Part shown: positions 54,255 through 62,200 of the stretch, piece by piece
Layout: the number at the start of each line of letters is the position of its first letter
How positions within the stretch are numbered: position 1 is the first letter of the stretch
From: Bacillota bacterium
Lineage (GTDB): Bacteria > Bacillota > Clostridia > Christensenellales > SZUA-584
Assembly (NCBI GenBank): GCA_023428025.1
Contig: JAEYZN010000046.1
Location: 1 to 62,200 of the forward strand
Reading direction: 5' to 3'
DNA: 62,200 nt
The notes under the pieces: model-generated
What the model was told of the DNA's origin: nothing
What the model saw: the letters and a program-made list of their open reading frames with translations, nothing else
Database searches by the model: none
Translations under genes and position numbers: made by a program

Positions 54255-55100
54255 TTATTCCGTTGCCGTGGGCGTATACTCGAAGTTCAGCTGCGTACCG
54301 TCCGAGGTGACGCCGGTGATGGTGGTGCCGTTAATGCTGTACCATTCCGTGCTGGATACCGGGAAGTCCGCCGCTTCGCCGCCAGTCAGGGCTGCGGGCT
54401 TGCTGGCCGCATCGGAGATACCGACCGTGCCGTTCTCGCCTTTCACCGCGATCTGGTAAAGCGATGCGGTGCCGTCGTCGTTAAGGAAGTAATACTGGCC
54501 GGCATAGCCGAATGACGTTTTGCGGTATTCGGAGTAAATGCTTTCAGCGCCATCCGCCGTGGCTGTGCAAACAAGAGCGTCCGCGGCTGCGTCATATGTG
54601 CCGGCATAGACATAGGTTTTGCCTTCCTCATCCGTGTATGTAATGGTGTAAGCATCCCCGTCCTCGGTATACTGCGCGCCGGTAGCGCCCATCATGGCAA
54701 GGCCCGCTTCCACGGATTCCTGTCCCATGCCGAAAAAGCTGACCGGAAGCAGCGCCAGGTCGATCATGGCGACGCCCAGAAACGAGAGTGCGGTCATGGT
54801 GGTATCGGGATTGCTGGACAGCCCGTCACTGATCTTTGTGATGACGTTGCCCTTGGCTGCGACATAGGCGGAATAAGCCTCCGACACTGTGCCGCCGCCT
54901 GATACGCTGTTGGCAGTCGGAACATCCGCGGGCGCTCCGGACGGCGTATTCGCCGGTTCCTCTGCCGGTGTATCCGATGTTCTTTCGGCTGGCGCATTGC
55001 TGTTCCCGGGAAGCACGTCATCTGCCGGCGGTGTGCCGCAGCCTGCAAAAAGCGCGCTCAGCATCAAAGCAGCCAGCACCACCCAAATCATTTTTTTCAT
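54255..55100 (-). CDS. Putative lipoprotein
   Basis: A 281-residue protein. The signal peptide ends in the lipobox LFAGC (Cys21), followed by a 45-residue Pro/Ala/Glu/Thr-rich linker. The mature part has beta-rich blocks (TITYTDEEGKTYVYAGTYD, YYFLNDDGTASLYQIAV) suggestive of a small ligand-binding or lipocalin-like fold, but no family is recognised. GGAGGG precedes the AUG. Confidence 0.7.
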   Translation of the reverse strand: MKKMIWVVLAALMLSALFAGCGTPPADDVLPGNSNAPAERTSDTPAEEPANTPSGAPADVPTANSVSGGGTVSEAYSAYVAAKGNVITKISDGLSSNPDTTMTALSFLGVAMIDLALLPVSFFGMGQESVEAGLAMMGATGAQYTEDGDAYTITYTDEEGKTYVYAGTYDAAADALVCTATADGAESIYSEYRKTSFGYAGQYYFLNDDGTASLYQIAVKGENGTVGISDAASKPAALTGGEAADFPVSSTEWYSINGTTITGVTSDGTQLNFEYTPTATE

Positions 55101-55264
55101 AAATTAGATTCCCTCCAAAAGTTTGTTGTGGCACATGGTTTTGTGGACCATTGCCAGCATATTTCATGATGATTACCGTAATGATACAACCGCATACAAT
55201 ATCTTCAAATTATCCTTTGCTAAGTTTGATAGAGATATTGCCTTTTGAAACACATTGTGATATT

Positions 55265-55434
55265 ATTCACATAGAGCGGTGCAAGATACGTTCTGTGCCG
55301 TGTCGTGTCAAGCAAACAGATTTGATCTGACGATGCAGACTGCGGAAGTCTCAGTCGAAAGGCGAGTGGATTGCATATTGGCTTATTGCTGATGGTGTCG
55401 TGATGCAACCTGCCTTTCGGGGCAGGTTTTTTGG
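55265..55434 (+). ncRNA. Second structured leader with intrinsic terminator
   Basis: Between the lipoprotein and the TM1266-like remnant lie several hairpins: CAGAT-TTG-ATCTG (55317-55329), AGACT-GCGGA-AGTCT (55337-55351) inside an ATGCA/TGCAT helix (55333-55337 with 55372-55376), then a terminator AACCTGCC-TTTCGG-GGCAGGTT with T-run. I could not match it to a known riboswitch class. Its target would be the genes that follow, the decayed regulator and the binding protein. Confidence 0.4.
55407..55432 (+). terminator. Intrinsic terminator ending the second leader
   Basis: AACCTGCC (55407-55414) pairs with GGCAGGTT (55421-55428), followed by TTTTTT (55427-55432). It lies 29 bp before the next start codon. 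Confidence 0.75.
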
Positions 55435-55461
55435 TTTGGTTAAAAAGATATGGAGGGTCGT

Positions 55462-55690
55462 ATGAAACGGATCGCTGTGACCGGCGCGATACTGGAAAAC
55501 CCGGAGCAGGCTCAGGCGCCGTTCAACGCCGTTGTGGCGGAGTTCAAGGGCATCGTGAAAGGAAAGGGCGCGCATGGGGCTGCCGCTGCCGGAGCACGGT
55601 GTGTCCGTCATCACTTGGCAGGGAGCCCTCACGGGCAAGCTGGGGTGCTGCCGGATGTGCAGGTCAAAACATTTCCAAAAGGAGTTTTAA
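55462..55690 (+). pseudogene. Decayed TM1266-type iron-only hydrogenase system regulator
   Basis: AUG 55462 follows GGAGGG and reads MKRIAVTGAILENPEQ...FKGIVKG, like the family. Then a 7-nt insertion shifts the frame; in another frame RMGLPLPEHGVSVIT follows, then part of the middle is missing, then ALTGKLG and, after another shift, LPDVQVKT and a remnant of the usual SKxSF end. At least three lesions mean no full product. In Firmicutes this small ACT-like protein sits next to hydrogenase or Fe-S gene sets. Confidence 0.75.
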
Positions 55691-55709
55691 TCCCGCGCAT
55701 GGTGCGGGA
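55691..55709 (+). promoter_or_regulatory. Small hairpin between the remnant and the binding protein
   Basis: TCCCGC and GCGGGA form a 6-bp stem with a 7-nt loop; no T-run. It may set processing or translation of the binding-protein mRNA. Confidence 0.3.
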
Positions 55710-55754
55710 GGGAATATGATTTTTCAGGGCCGGACGGCCCGAAAGGAGATTGAG

Positions 55755-56813
55755 ATGAAGAGAGTATTGTTGATGGTGCTGGCGCTGGTGATGGTGCTGG
55801 CGATGCTGACCGCGTGCGGCACGGCCAATACGCCCGCTCCCACGGCGGAATCGACAGAAGCGGTTTCCGCAGCCCCGTCGGAGGAACCGGCAGAGCCGGC
55901 CGCGCCGACAGAAGAAGCGGCGGAGAGCGCCGCGCCGTCTTTTGACGAGAGCAACCCCGCTGCGGTGGCCACGCTGGCGGGCCCCACCGGCATGGGCATG
56001 ATCCAGATGTTCGGGAACCCGGCGTACGACATCAGCCTGCAGGCCAGCCCGGACGAGATCACGCCGAAGATCATCAGCGGCGAGGTATCGGTGGCGACGA
56101 TCCCGTCCAACCTGGCGGCGGTGCTGTACAACAAGATGCAGGGCGGCATCTCCATCGTCGCGGTGAACACCATGGGCGTGCTGTATATTCTGGAGAACGG
56201 GGACACCGTGAACAGCGTGGAGGATCTTGCGGGCAAGACGATATACGCCACCGGCCAGGGGTCCACGCCGGAATACGCGCTGAACAAGATTCTGGCGGCC
56301 AACGGCCTTGAAGACGTGACGGTGGAATACATGGGGGCACACGCCGACCTGGCCAACGCGATGGCGGCGGGCGAGGTGAAGCTGGCGCTGCTGCCCGAGC
56401 CGTTCGTGTCCACCGTGCTCGCAAAGAACGCTGATGTGAAGGTGAAGGTGGACATCAATGCCGAGTGGCAGAAGATATTCGGCGAGGACGCGGGCATGCC
56501 GATGGGCGTGACGGTGGTCAGCAACAAGTTTGCGGAGAACAAGGCGGATATGGATAAGCTGATCGCCGATTACAGCGCTTCCGTGAGCTATGTGACGACG
56601 GACCCAGGCGCTGCGGCTGAAGATATCGTGGCAAAGGGCATTGTGGGCGCTGCGCCTGTCGCAAAAGCGGCCATACCGCGCTGCGGCATATCCTTCATCA
56701 CGGGCGAGGCGTGCAAGGCGATACTGGACGACTATTTCGCGGTGATGTTTGAGAGCAACCCGGATTCTCTGGGCGGGACGATCCCGGACGACGCGATCTT
56801 CTACATGCCGTAA
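55755..56813 (+). CDS. NitT/TauT-type ABC substrate-binding lipoprotein
   Basis: A 352-residue protein; AAAGGAG precedes AUG 55755. Signal peptide with lipobox MLTAC (Cys near 20), Ala/Pro/Glu linker, then an NMT1/THI5-like domain: AAVLYNKMQGGISIVAVNTMG, GKTIYATGQGSTPEYAL, ALLPEPFVSTVL. Ligand unknown (nitrate, sulfonates, pyrimidine precursors and others are used by relatives). Permease and ATPase genes are absent; it is followed by a terminator. It is probably an orphan or works with a transporter elsewhere. Confidence 0.85.
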   Translation: MKRVLLMVLALVMVLAMLTACGTANTPAPTAESTEAVSAAPSEEPAEPAAPTEEAAESAAPSFDESNPAAVATLAGPTGMGMIQMFGNPAYDISLQASPDEITPKIISGEVSVATIPSNLAAVLYNKMQGGISIVAVNTMGVLYILENGDTVNSVEDLAGKTIYATGQGSTPEYALNKILAANGLEDVTVEYMGAHADLANAMAAGEVKLALLPEPFVSTVLAKNADVKVKVDINAEWQKIFGEDAGMPMGVTVVSNKFAENKADMDKLIADYSASVSYVTTDPGAAAEDIVAKGIVGAAPVAKAAIPRCGISFITGEACKAILDDYFAVMFESNPDSLGGTIPDDAIFYMP

Positions 56814-56842
56814 ATAGAGTAAAGCCGATCTACAATTTAAAG

Positions 56843-56874
56843 GCCGGATGCGCATTTAAAGCCGTCCGGCTTTT
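56843..56874 (+). terminator. Terminator after the binding-protein gene
   Basis: GCCGGATG and CGTCCGGC make an 8-bp stem (one G-U), followed by TTTTG. Confidence 0.7.
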
Positions 56875-57037
56875 GTTATTGGATTATTTACATAACCTGA
56901 ACTGTTCTGCAGACAGAAGGCGGCGATGAACGGGCGCAACAGCCCGCCGCCCGGTTTGACTTTTCATATCTGTTGCTATAAAATGTACGTTATATGATGA
57001 AGGTATTATGCGTTTTATGACAAGGAGGAAAAACGTT

Positions 57038-58702
57038 TTGAAAAAACATATATCGGCGGTTCTGGTACTGACGCTGGTGGTGACCGCGCTGCTGGCGGGC
57101 TTTGCCGGCACGGCGCTGGCGGACGGCGTGGATTTCACGGTGACACCGACGGTTTCGGAAATGACAGCGGGCGGTGATGTGGAATTCAGATACACCATTG
57201 TCAACAACAACGGCGATGCGCTGCCGGATTTCACTGTTAAGTATAAAGCGTCAGGCGCGGGCGTGGCGTCCGGGTCCACGGTGCCGGGCGGCGGCGGTGT
57301 GATCGACAGCAGCTTTATCATGAACGTGAACGACAGCATGCTGGGCCAGACGCTGACGTTCGAGCTGTATTCCGGCGGCAACAAGATCGCCGAGACGTCT
57401 GCCAAGGTGAACAAGAAGACGCTGTCGGTGAATCTGAAAGCGTCCGCCAGTGCCAACAAGGAGCTGGCGGATTCAGGCGAGTCGGTGACATTTACCTTCA
57501 AGCTGGAGAACCAGGGCGAAGCGGGGATCACGGATATCGTTGTCAAAGCGTCCAACCTCAACAGCGGCAAGGCGCTCAAGGACAAGTTCTCGCTGGGGGC
57601 CGGAAGCGACCCGTTCACGTTTACCTACAAGCACACGATGACGGCGGATGTCAGTGTGACGCCGACGATCTCCTATAAGGCCAACGGCGTGGACCAGACG
57701 CCCATCACGCTGAGCCCCATCAACGTGACGCTGGGTAAACGTCAGGTGGAAGTGGTGCTGACCGCCGATAAATCGAACCCGCAGGCGGGTGAGAACGTGA
57801 CGTTCAAGCTGGCCATTTCCAACAAAGGCAATGTGTCATACAGCAATATGAAGGTGTCCATGAACGGCGAAGAGGTGAGTTTCCCGACGAGCAACCTGAA
57901 GCCGGGCGATGCCTTGGAAGAGACATACAAGCGTTCCTTTGAAACCTCGACGGAGGTGACGTTCTCCGTGACGCTGAAAGACCAGAACGGCGAGCAGAAG
58001 AGCGTGACGTCCAACGCGGTTCAGATCACCCTGCCGGTAGACGCCTCTGTGGTCAACGATAAGCTCAAGCTGGTGATGAGCGTGGACAGGCCGCAGCTGA
58101 CATCTGCCGGCACCGTCAATTTCTCAGGCTATGTCACCAATGCGACCGAATATAACCTGATGAACGTGCAGGTGAATGAAGCCAGCCTTGGCAACGTCTT
58201 CAGCACATCGCTGCTGGAGGCGGGCGGGCAGGCCGCCATTGAATGGCCTGCGGACATCAACGGGACGACGCAGTATAACTTCGTGCTGACAGCCTCGGAC
58301 GAAGACGGCAACAGCTATACCATTAACGCCCAGCCGATCACGGTCACCGTGCAGTCCGTGGAACCCACGCCCACCAACTTTGACGATGCGGCGGATGTGA
58401 CGGAGAGCGGGCAGGTGCTGGACAACGGCGGCGGTTCGTTCAACTGGAGCCAGTTCTTCCTGATCCTTGCCATCGTGCTGGTGGTGCTGATCGTGGGGGT
58501 GGGCGTGGCGCTCATCATATTGTGGAGAAAAGGCAAGCTTTCCGGCGGCAGGCCCACCGGCGGCAGGCCGGTTTCGCGCCCGTCATCAGCGTCTTCGCCG
58601 TCCTCTGCAGCCCGCAAAAAAACGTCCGGTTCTTATGGACGCGGCGGCGGACCGCGCAAGCCGACGGGGACAAAGAGCTACCGCGACAGGAACAACTTCT
58701 GA
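57038..58702 (+). CDS. Secreted, membrane-anchored repeat protein with basic cytoplasmic tail
   Basis: Start UUG 57038 follows AAGGAGGAA at the right distance. The 554-residue product has a signal peptide (about 1-29), three or four immunoglobulin-like repeats of the CARDB/DUF11 type (blocks such as GDVEFRYTIVNNNGD, GESVTFTFKLENQG, GENVTFKLAISNKGN), a C-terminal membrane segment (about 470-492) and a basic Gly/Arg/Ser-rich tail of about 60 residues. It is probably a surface protein. The tail faces the cytoplasm by the positive-inside rule and is unusual for this type. Confidence 0.75.
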   Translation: MKKHISAVLVLTLVVTALLAGFAGTALADGVDFTVTPTVSEMTAGGDVEFRYTIVNNNGDALPDFTVKYKASGAGVASGSTVPGGGGVIDSSFIMNVNDSMLGQTLTFELYSGGNKIAETSAKVNKKTLSVNLKASASANKELADSGESVTFTFKLENQGEAGITDIVVKASNLNSGKALKDKFSLGAGSDPFTFTYKHTMTADVSVTPTISYKANGVDQTPITLSPINVTLGKRQVEVVLTADKSNPQAGENVTFKLAISNKGNVSYSNMKVSMNGEEVSFPTSNLKPGDALEETYKRSFETSTEVTFSVTLKDQNGEQKSVTSNAVQITLPVDASVVNDKLKLVMSVDRPQLTSAGTVNFSGYVTNATEYNLMNVQVNEASLGNVFSTSLLEAGGQAAIEWPADINGTTQYNFVLTASDEDGNSYTINAQPITVTVQSVEPTPTNFDDAADVTESGQVLDNGGGSFNWSQFFLILAIVLVVLIVGVGVALIILWRKGKLSGGRPTGGRPVSRPSSASSPSSAARKKTSGSYGRGGGPRKPTGTKSYRDRNNF

Positions 58703-58716
58703 TAAAACGGGATACG

Positions 58717-58745
58717 AAGAGCCGGTATGAGATGCCGGCTCTTTT
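58717..58745 (+). terminator. Terminator of the surface-protein gene
   Basis: AAGAGCCGG and CCGGCTCTT form a 9-bp stem followed by TTTT. Confidence 0.75.
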
Positions 58746-58827
58746 CATAAGTATGGGAGTGTAGCTTATTAACATTTCATTTGCTGCGGCTATTGAATTA
58801 TCACAGGCGTTTAGATAAAATAGGCTT

Positions 58828-59691
58828 ATGAAAAGTAAACAAATTGTACTCGTGACAGGTGCAAGCTCGGGTATCGGCAAAGCGGCGGCCGAGCAGCTGG
58901 CCCGGCAGGGCCATACCGTTTACGGGACGTCGCGGCAGGGGAAATATGAGACTACAGGCTCGGGTGGAGCTTCGTTCGTGTTGTTGCCGATGACTCTGGA
59001 AAAGGAAGACACCATCCGGGAGGCAGTGCGGTATATATTGGAGAAGCATGGCCGTATCGATACACTCGTCAACGCGGCGGGCAGCGGTATTGCCGGGGCT
59101 GTTGAGGAAACCTCGGCGGAGGAAGCGTGCGCGCAGTTCAGTGTTTTGTATTTCGGCGTTATCAGCGTACTGAACCATGTACTGCCGGCCATGCGTGCGG
59201 CCAAAGACGGCCTGGTCATCAACATCGGTTCAGTGGCGGCTTTTTTTCCGCTTCCGTTTCAGGCGATGTACAGCGCGGCCAAGGCGGCGTTATATTCAAC
59301 CACCTGCGCGCTGCGTATGGAACTGAAGCCGTTTAACATCCGTGTGTGCCAGATAGAGCCGGGGGACGTGAACACGAATTTTACGCAGCGGCGTGTGCTC
59401 ACAGCCAAGGCCAAAAACTCTGCCTATGGGCTGCCGTTCCGGCGCGCGCAGTATGAGATGGTGCGTTCCGAACTGGCGGGATATGCGCCCGAGCGGTGCG
59501 CCAGAACAGTGCTCAAAGCGGTGAAGATGAAAAAGCCCCCGGCAAGGCTGTGCGTGGATAAGTCATACAAGCTGCTGAGCATTGTGGCGGCACTCATTCC
59601 ATGGAGCATATCGGAGAGAATGATTGCATCGATGTATCTTAAAAAGGACCCGCCGGACGACTGGCGAATGGAACAGATTACAGGAGGTTGA
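58828..59691 (+). CDS. Short-chain dehydrogenase/reductase
   Basis: A 287-residue protein of the classical SDR group. Cofactor motif TGASSGIG at 10-17, NAAGSG, catalytic Ser in NIGSVAAFF and YxxxK in YSAAK. The extended C-terminal part with RFDPW-like sequences is typical of SDRs acting on lipids or sterol-like substrates, but the substrate is not known. It is 6 bp upstream of the nitroreductase gene. Confidence 0.9.
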   Translation: MKSKQIVLVTGASSGIGKAAAEQLARQGHTVYGTSRQGKYETTGSGGASFVLLPMTLEKEDTIREAVRYILEKHGRIDTLVNAAGSGIAGAVEETSAEEACAQFSVLYFGVISVLNHVLPAMRAAKDGLVINIGSVAAFFPLPFQAMYSAAKAALYSTTCALRMELKPFNIRVCQIEPGDVNTNFTQRRVLTAKAKNSAYGLPFRRAQYEMVRSELAGYAPERCARTVLKAVKMKKPPARLCVDKSYKLLSIVAALIPWSISERMIASMYLKKDPPDDWRMEQITGG

Positions 59692-59697
59692 CGACTG

Positions 59698-60213
59698 TTG
59701 GAAGCATTAAAGGCGATACTGGAAAGAAGAAGTTACCGCGTCTATCAGGATAAGCCCGTGTCTGAAGAAATGATCGAAACACTGCTGAAAGCGGGCATGG
59801 TCGCACCGTCGGCGATGAACTCTCAGCCATGGGAGTTTCTGGTCATGCAGGACCCTGAAAAGAAAGCGGCAGCGTCTGAGCTGGTGTCTTACTGGAGCAT
59901 GCTGAAAAAAGCGCCGCTGGGCATACTGGTGATGGCCAATACAAACGGATACCGCGCCTCCACGCCCGAGTTCTTTGTGCAGGACTGTGCGCTTTGCGCG
60001 GAGAACATATTGCTGGCGGCACAGGCGATGGGCCTGGGCGGCGTATACCTCGGCCTGTATCCCAAACAGCTGACCATGGGCAAGGTGCGGGAGATCTACG
60101 GCATTCCTGAACACATTATACCGTTCACGATCCTGTCCATCGGCTATCCCGACAAGCCGCATAAGCCGCACGAGGCTTTTCACAAGCACAAGGTGCATCG
60201 GGACGTATATTGA
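59698..60213 (+). CDS. Nitroreductase-family FMN protein
   Basis: A 171-residue protein; UUG start with AGGAGG about 10 nt upstream. It opens ILERRSYRVYQDKPV and has APSAMNSQPWEFLV and ENILLAAQAMGLGGVYLGLYP, the FMN-binding blocks of the NfsA/FRP-like group. It probably reduces quinones, nitro groups or flavins with NAD(P)H. Co-transcribed with the SDR gene. Confidence 0.9.
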   Translation: MEALKAILERRSYRVYQDKPVSEEMIETLLKAGMVAPSAMNSQPWEFLVMQDPEKKAAASELVSYWSMLKKAPLGILVMANTNGYRASTPEFFVQDCALCAENILLAAQAMGLGGVYLGLYPKQLTMGKVREIYGIPEHIIPFTILSIGYPDKPHKPHEAFHKHKVHRDVY

Positions 60214-60236
60214 TATCGAGATAATAAATAAGCAAA

Positions 60237-60277
60237 TAAAAGAGCGGGAATACTGTGTTCGATTCCCGCTCTTTTTA
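60237..60277. terminator. Bidirectional terminator between nitroreductase and aconitase genes
   Basis: AGAGCGGGAAT and ATTCCCGCTCT form a perfect 11-bp stem, with an A-run on the left and T-run on the right, so it works on both strands. Confidence 0.8.
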
Positions 60278-60341
60278 TTTTCCCGGCCATGCTTACAGAT
60301 ACCCAGTCTGAATATCGTCAAGAATATAGGCCGGGCTGACG

Positions 60342-62200
60342 TTATTTTTTATCTGATCCCTTTTTTGTATGATTCAGCAGGCCGCCGTCTTTCAGCACAT
60401 CCTTGAGCCGGCCCGATACATCCAGCCGGACCGCGAAGCTGAAGCCCTTTGTTGTGTCGGCGACGGTGAATTCGGCTGCGCCGTCCACCTTGACCACCGC
60501 GTCCGTGATCTGGAGCGCGTCGCCCTGATCGATGCGGTCGTAGTCAGCCTCGTTCACGAACACCAGCGGCAGTATGCCGGAGTTGACGAGGTTGGCCATG
60601 TGGATGCGGGCAAACGACTTGGCGATCACGCCGCGGATGCCGAGGTACAGCGGGACCAGCGCCGCATGCTCGCGCGAGGAGCCCTGACCGTAGTTGTGGC
60701 CCGCGACGAGAAACCCGCCGCCCTTTTCCTTGGCACGGGCCGGGAAAGCCGCGTCCACGGGCGACAGGCAGAAATCGGACAGGTACGGGATGTTGGAACG
60801 GTAGGGCAGCAGCTTCGCGCCGGATGGCATGATGTGGTCCGTCGTGATGTTGTCCTCCATCTTGAGCAGCGCCTCGCCCGTCACTGTATCCTCCAGCGCG
60901 TAGCCGAGCGGGAACGGCTTGATGTTGGGGCCGCGCACCACGTCGGTGGAACCGTCCGCGTCGGGCGCGGCGACGAGGTTGTCGTTGATCAGGAAGGTCT
61001 CCGGCACCGATACCGTCAGCGCGTCTGCGTCAAGGCCGATATCGCGCGGGTCGGTCAGCACGCCGGCAAGCGCGGTGGCCGCCGCCGTTTCAGGGCTCAC
61101 GAGATAGACGCCGGCGCTGGCCGTTCCCGAACGGTTGTAGAAATTGCGGTTGAACGTGCGCACCGACACGGCGTTCGTGCGCGGGGCCTGTCCCATGCCG
61201 ATGCACGGGCCGCAGCCGCATTCGAGGATACGCGCGCCCGCGTCGATAATATCCGCCAGCGCGCCGTTGCCCGCCAGCATCGTCATCACCTGCTTGGAGC
61301 CGGGCGATATGGTGAGGCTGACCTCCGGCGCGATGCTCTTGCCCTTGAGGATCGACGCGACGCGCATCAGGTCGAGATAAGACGCGTTGGTGCAGCTGCC
61401 GATGCACACCTGATCCACCTTGATGGGGCCGATCCCGCGGATGGTCTTCACGCTGTCCGGGCTGTGCGGCATGGCGGCCATCGGTTCCAGCACGGAAAGG
61501 TCGATGGTGAGCGTTTCGTCATACACGGCATCGGGCTCGGCGGCAAGCGGTTTGAAATCCGCCTCGCGCCCCTGCGCGGCCAGAAAAGCGCGCGTGACGT
61601 CGTCGCTGGGGAATATCGATGTGGTGGCGCCCAGCTCCGCGCCCATGTTGGTGATGGTGGCGCGTTCGGGCACGCTCAGGCTGGCCACGCCGGGGCCGCA
61701 GTACTCCATGACCGCGCCCACGCCGCCCTTGACGGTCAGGACGCCCAGCAGGTGCAGGATGACGTCCTTGGCCGAGGCGTGCCCGGTCAGCTCGCCTTCG
61801 AGGCGGATCTTGAAGACCTTGGGCATGGTGATGGTATAGGGCTCGCCGGCCATGGCCAGGGCCACGGACAGACCGCCGGCGCCCATGGCCAGGCTGCCGA
61901 TGCCGCCGGCCGTGGGGGTGTGGGAGTCGGATCCGATGAGGGTCTTGCCCGGGACGGCGAAGTTCTCCAGGTGCAGCTGGTGGCAGATGCCCGTGCCGGG
62001 AGGCGAGAAGACGATGCCGTACTTGGCCGCTACGCTGCGCAGGTAGCGGTGGTCGTCGGGGTTGCGGAAGCCCATCTGCAGGGTGTTGTGGGCGACGTAG
62101 CTGACGGACAGCTCGGTCTTGACCCTGGGCAGTCCGATGGCTTCCCACTGCAGGTAGGCCATGGTGCCGGTGGCGTCCTGGGTCAGGGTCTGGTCTATCC
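60342..62200 (-). CDS. acnA: Aconitate hydratase, 5' end outside window
   Basis: The frame remains open to the right edge, where IDQTLTQDATGTMAYLQ matches the N-terminal part of clostridial aconitases, so the AUG near 62162 is internal. About 619 residues are visible of roughly 640. Cluster ligands appear in CIGSCTN and ECGCGPCIG, with SHTPTAGGIG and the C-terminal swivel domain NYGQGSSREHAAL. It interconverts citrate and isocitrate via a [4Fe-4S] cluster. Confidence 0.95.
   Translation of the reverse strand, partial: IDQTLTQDATGTMAYLQWEAIGLPRVKTELSVSYVAHNTLQMGFRNPDDHRYLRSVAAKYGIVFSPPGTGICHQLHLENFAVPGKTLIGSDSHTPTAGGIGSLAMGAGGLSVALAMAGEPYTITMPKVFKIRLEGELTGHASAKDVILHLLGVLTVKGGVGAVMEYCGPGVASLSVPERATITNMGAELGATTSIFPSDDVTRAFLAAQGREADFKPLAAEPDAVYDETLTIDLSVLEPMAAMPHSPDSVKTIRGIGPIKVDQVCIGSCTNASYLDLMRVASILKGKSIAPEVSLTISPGSKQVMTMLAGNGALADIIDAGARILECGCGPCIGMGQAPRTNAVSVRTFNRNFYNRSGTASAGVYLVSPETAAATALAGVLTDPRDIGLDADALTVSVPETFLINDNLVAAPDADGSTDVVRGPNIKPFPLGYALEDTVTGEALLKMEDNITTDHIMPSGAKLLPYRSNIPYLSDFCLSPVDAAFPARAKEKGGGFLVAGHNYGQGSSREHAALVPLYLGIRGVIAKSFARIHMANLVNSGILPLVFVNEADYDRIDQGDALQITDAVVKVDGAAEFTVADTTKGFSFAVRLDVSGRLKDVLKDGGLLNHTKKGSDKK

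Noticed and set aside
60241..60272. tRNA T-arm-like sequence GTTCGATTCCC
   Set aside because: It is part of a perfect 11-bp terminator hairpin; no acceptor, D or anticodon arms exist.

Overview
The window looks like part of a chromosome of an anaerobic, endospore-forming member of the Clostridia with a fairly GC-rich genome. Evidence: sporulation genes (spoIIE, spoVG with a sigma-H-type promoter, a large SpoIID-like protein, a SleB-type hydrolase, whiA), Firmicute-style regulators (CarD-type, BlaI/BlaR1, Crh-like HPr, an ileS T-box), and iron-sulfur and hydrogen-related proteins (HypA, HypB, an [FeFe]-hydrogenase-like sensor, the GGGtGRT/NifU-like pair). I cannot assign a genus. UUG starts with good Shine-Dalgarno sequences are common, and many starts here were chosen on that basis. 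No tRNA, rRNA, CRISPR array, prophage or intact insertion sequence was seen.

Layout. 1-1.5 kb: end of a PfkB sugar kinase and a convergent FCD-type GntR regulator. 1.5-7.2 kb: an operon of an 898-residue iron-sulfur flavoprotein, hypA, a membrane protein, hypB and a methyltransferase, behind a promoter with GntR-type operator-like sites. 7.3-14.5 kb: a nitrogen/polyamine block with a structured leader RNA ending in a terminator, a P-II protein, potABCD (potA is frameshifted near its end), patA and an arginine-deiminase/DDAH-like hydrolase. 15-23.5 kb: two DUF1540 genes, rho, a membrane acyltransferase-like protein, yigZ-tyrS, spoVG, a PIN-TRAM protein and a CarD-type regulator. 23.6-32.6 kb: a co-directional cell-wall, repair and regulatory run (FHA, SEDS, PBP, uvrC, murB, PHP, rapZ, whiA, crh-like).

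32.7-38 kb: an XRE/membrane pair, an N-acyl-D-amino-acid deacylase, lgt, and the GGGtGRT/NifU-like pair. 38.2-46.7 kb: spoIIE, an [FeFe]-hydrogenase domain fused to a chemoreceptor signalling domain, a SleB-like hydrolase and a SpoIID protein with five SH3 repeats. 46.8-46.9 kb: a cluster of five DnaA boxes. 47-53.7 kb: blaI-blaR1-like pair with a palindromic operator, and ileS behind a T-box. 53.7-62.2 kb: a GNAT protein, a lipoprotein, a decayed TM1266-type hydrogenase regulator behind a second terminator-bearing leader, an orphan substrate-binding lipoprotein, a surface protein with extracellular repeats, an SDR, a nitroreductase and the 3' part of aconitase.

Points most worth a second look: the hydrogenase-chemoreceptor fusion; the unassigned leader RNA in front of P-II and the polyamine transporter; the DnaA-box cluster far from any replication gene; and the recurrence of hydrogen-metabolism parts (hypAB, sensor hydrogenase, TM1266 remnant) without a catalytic hydrogenase in view.
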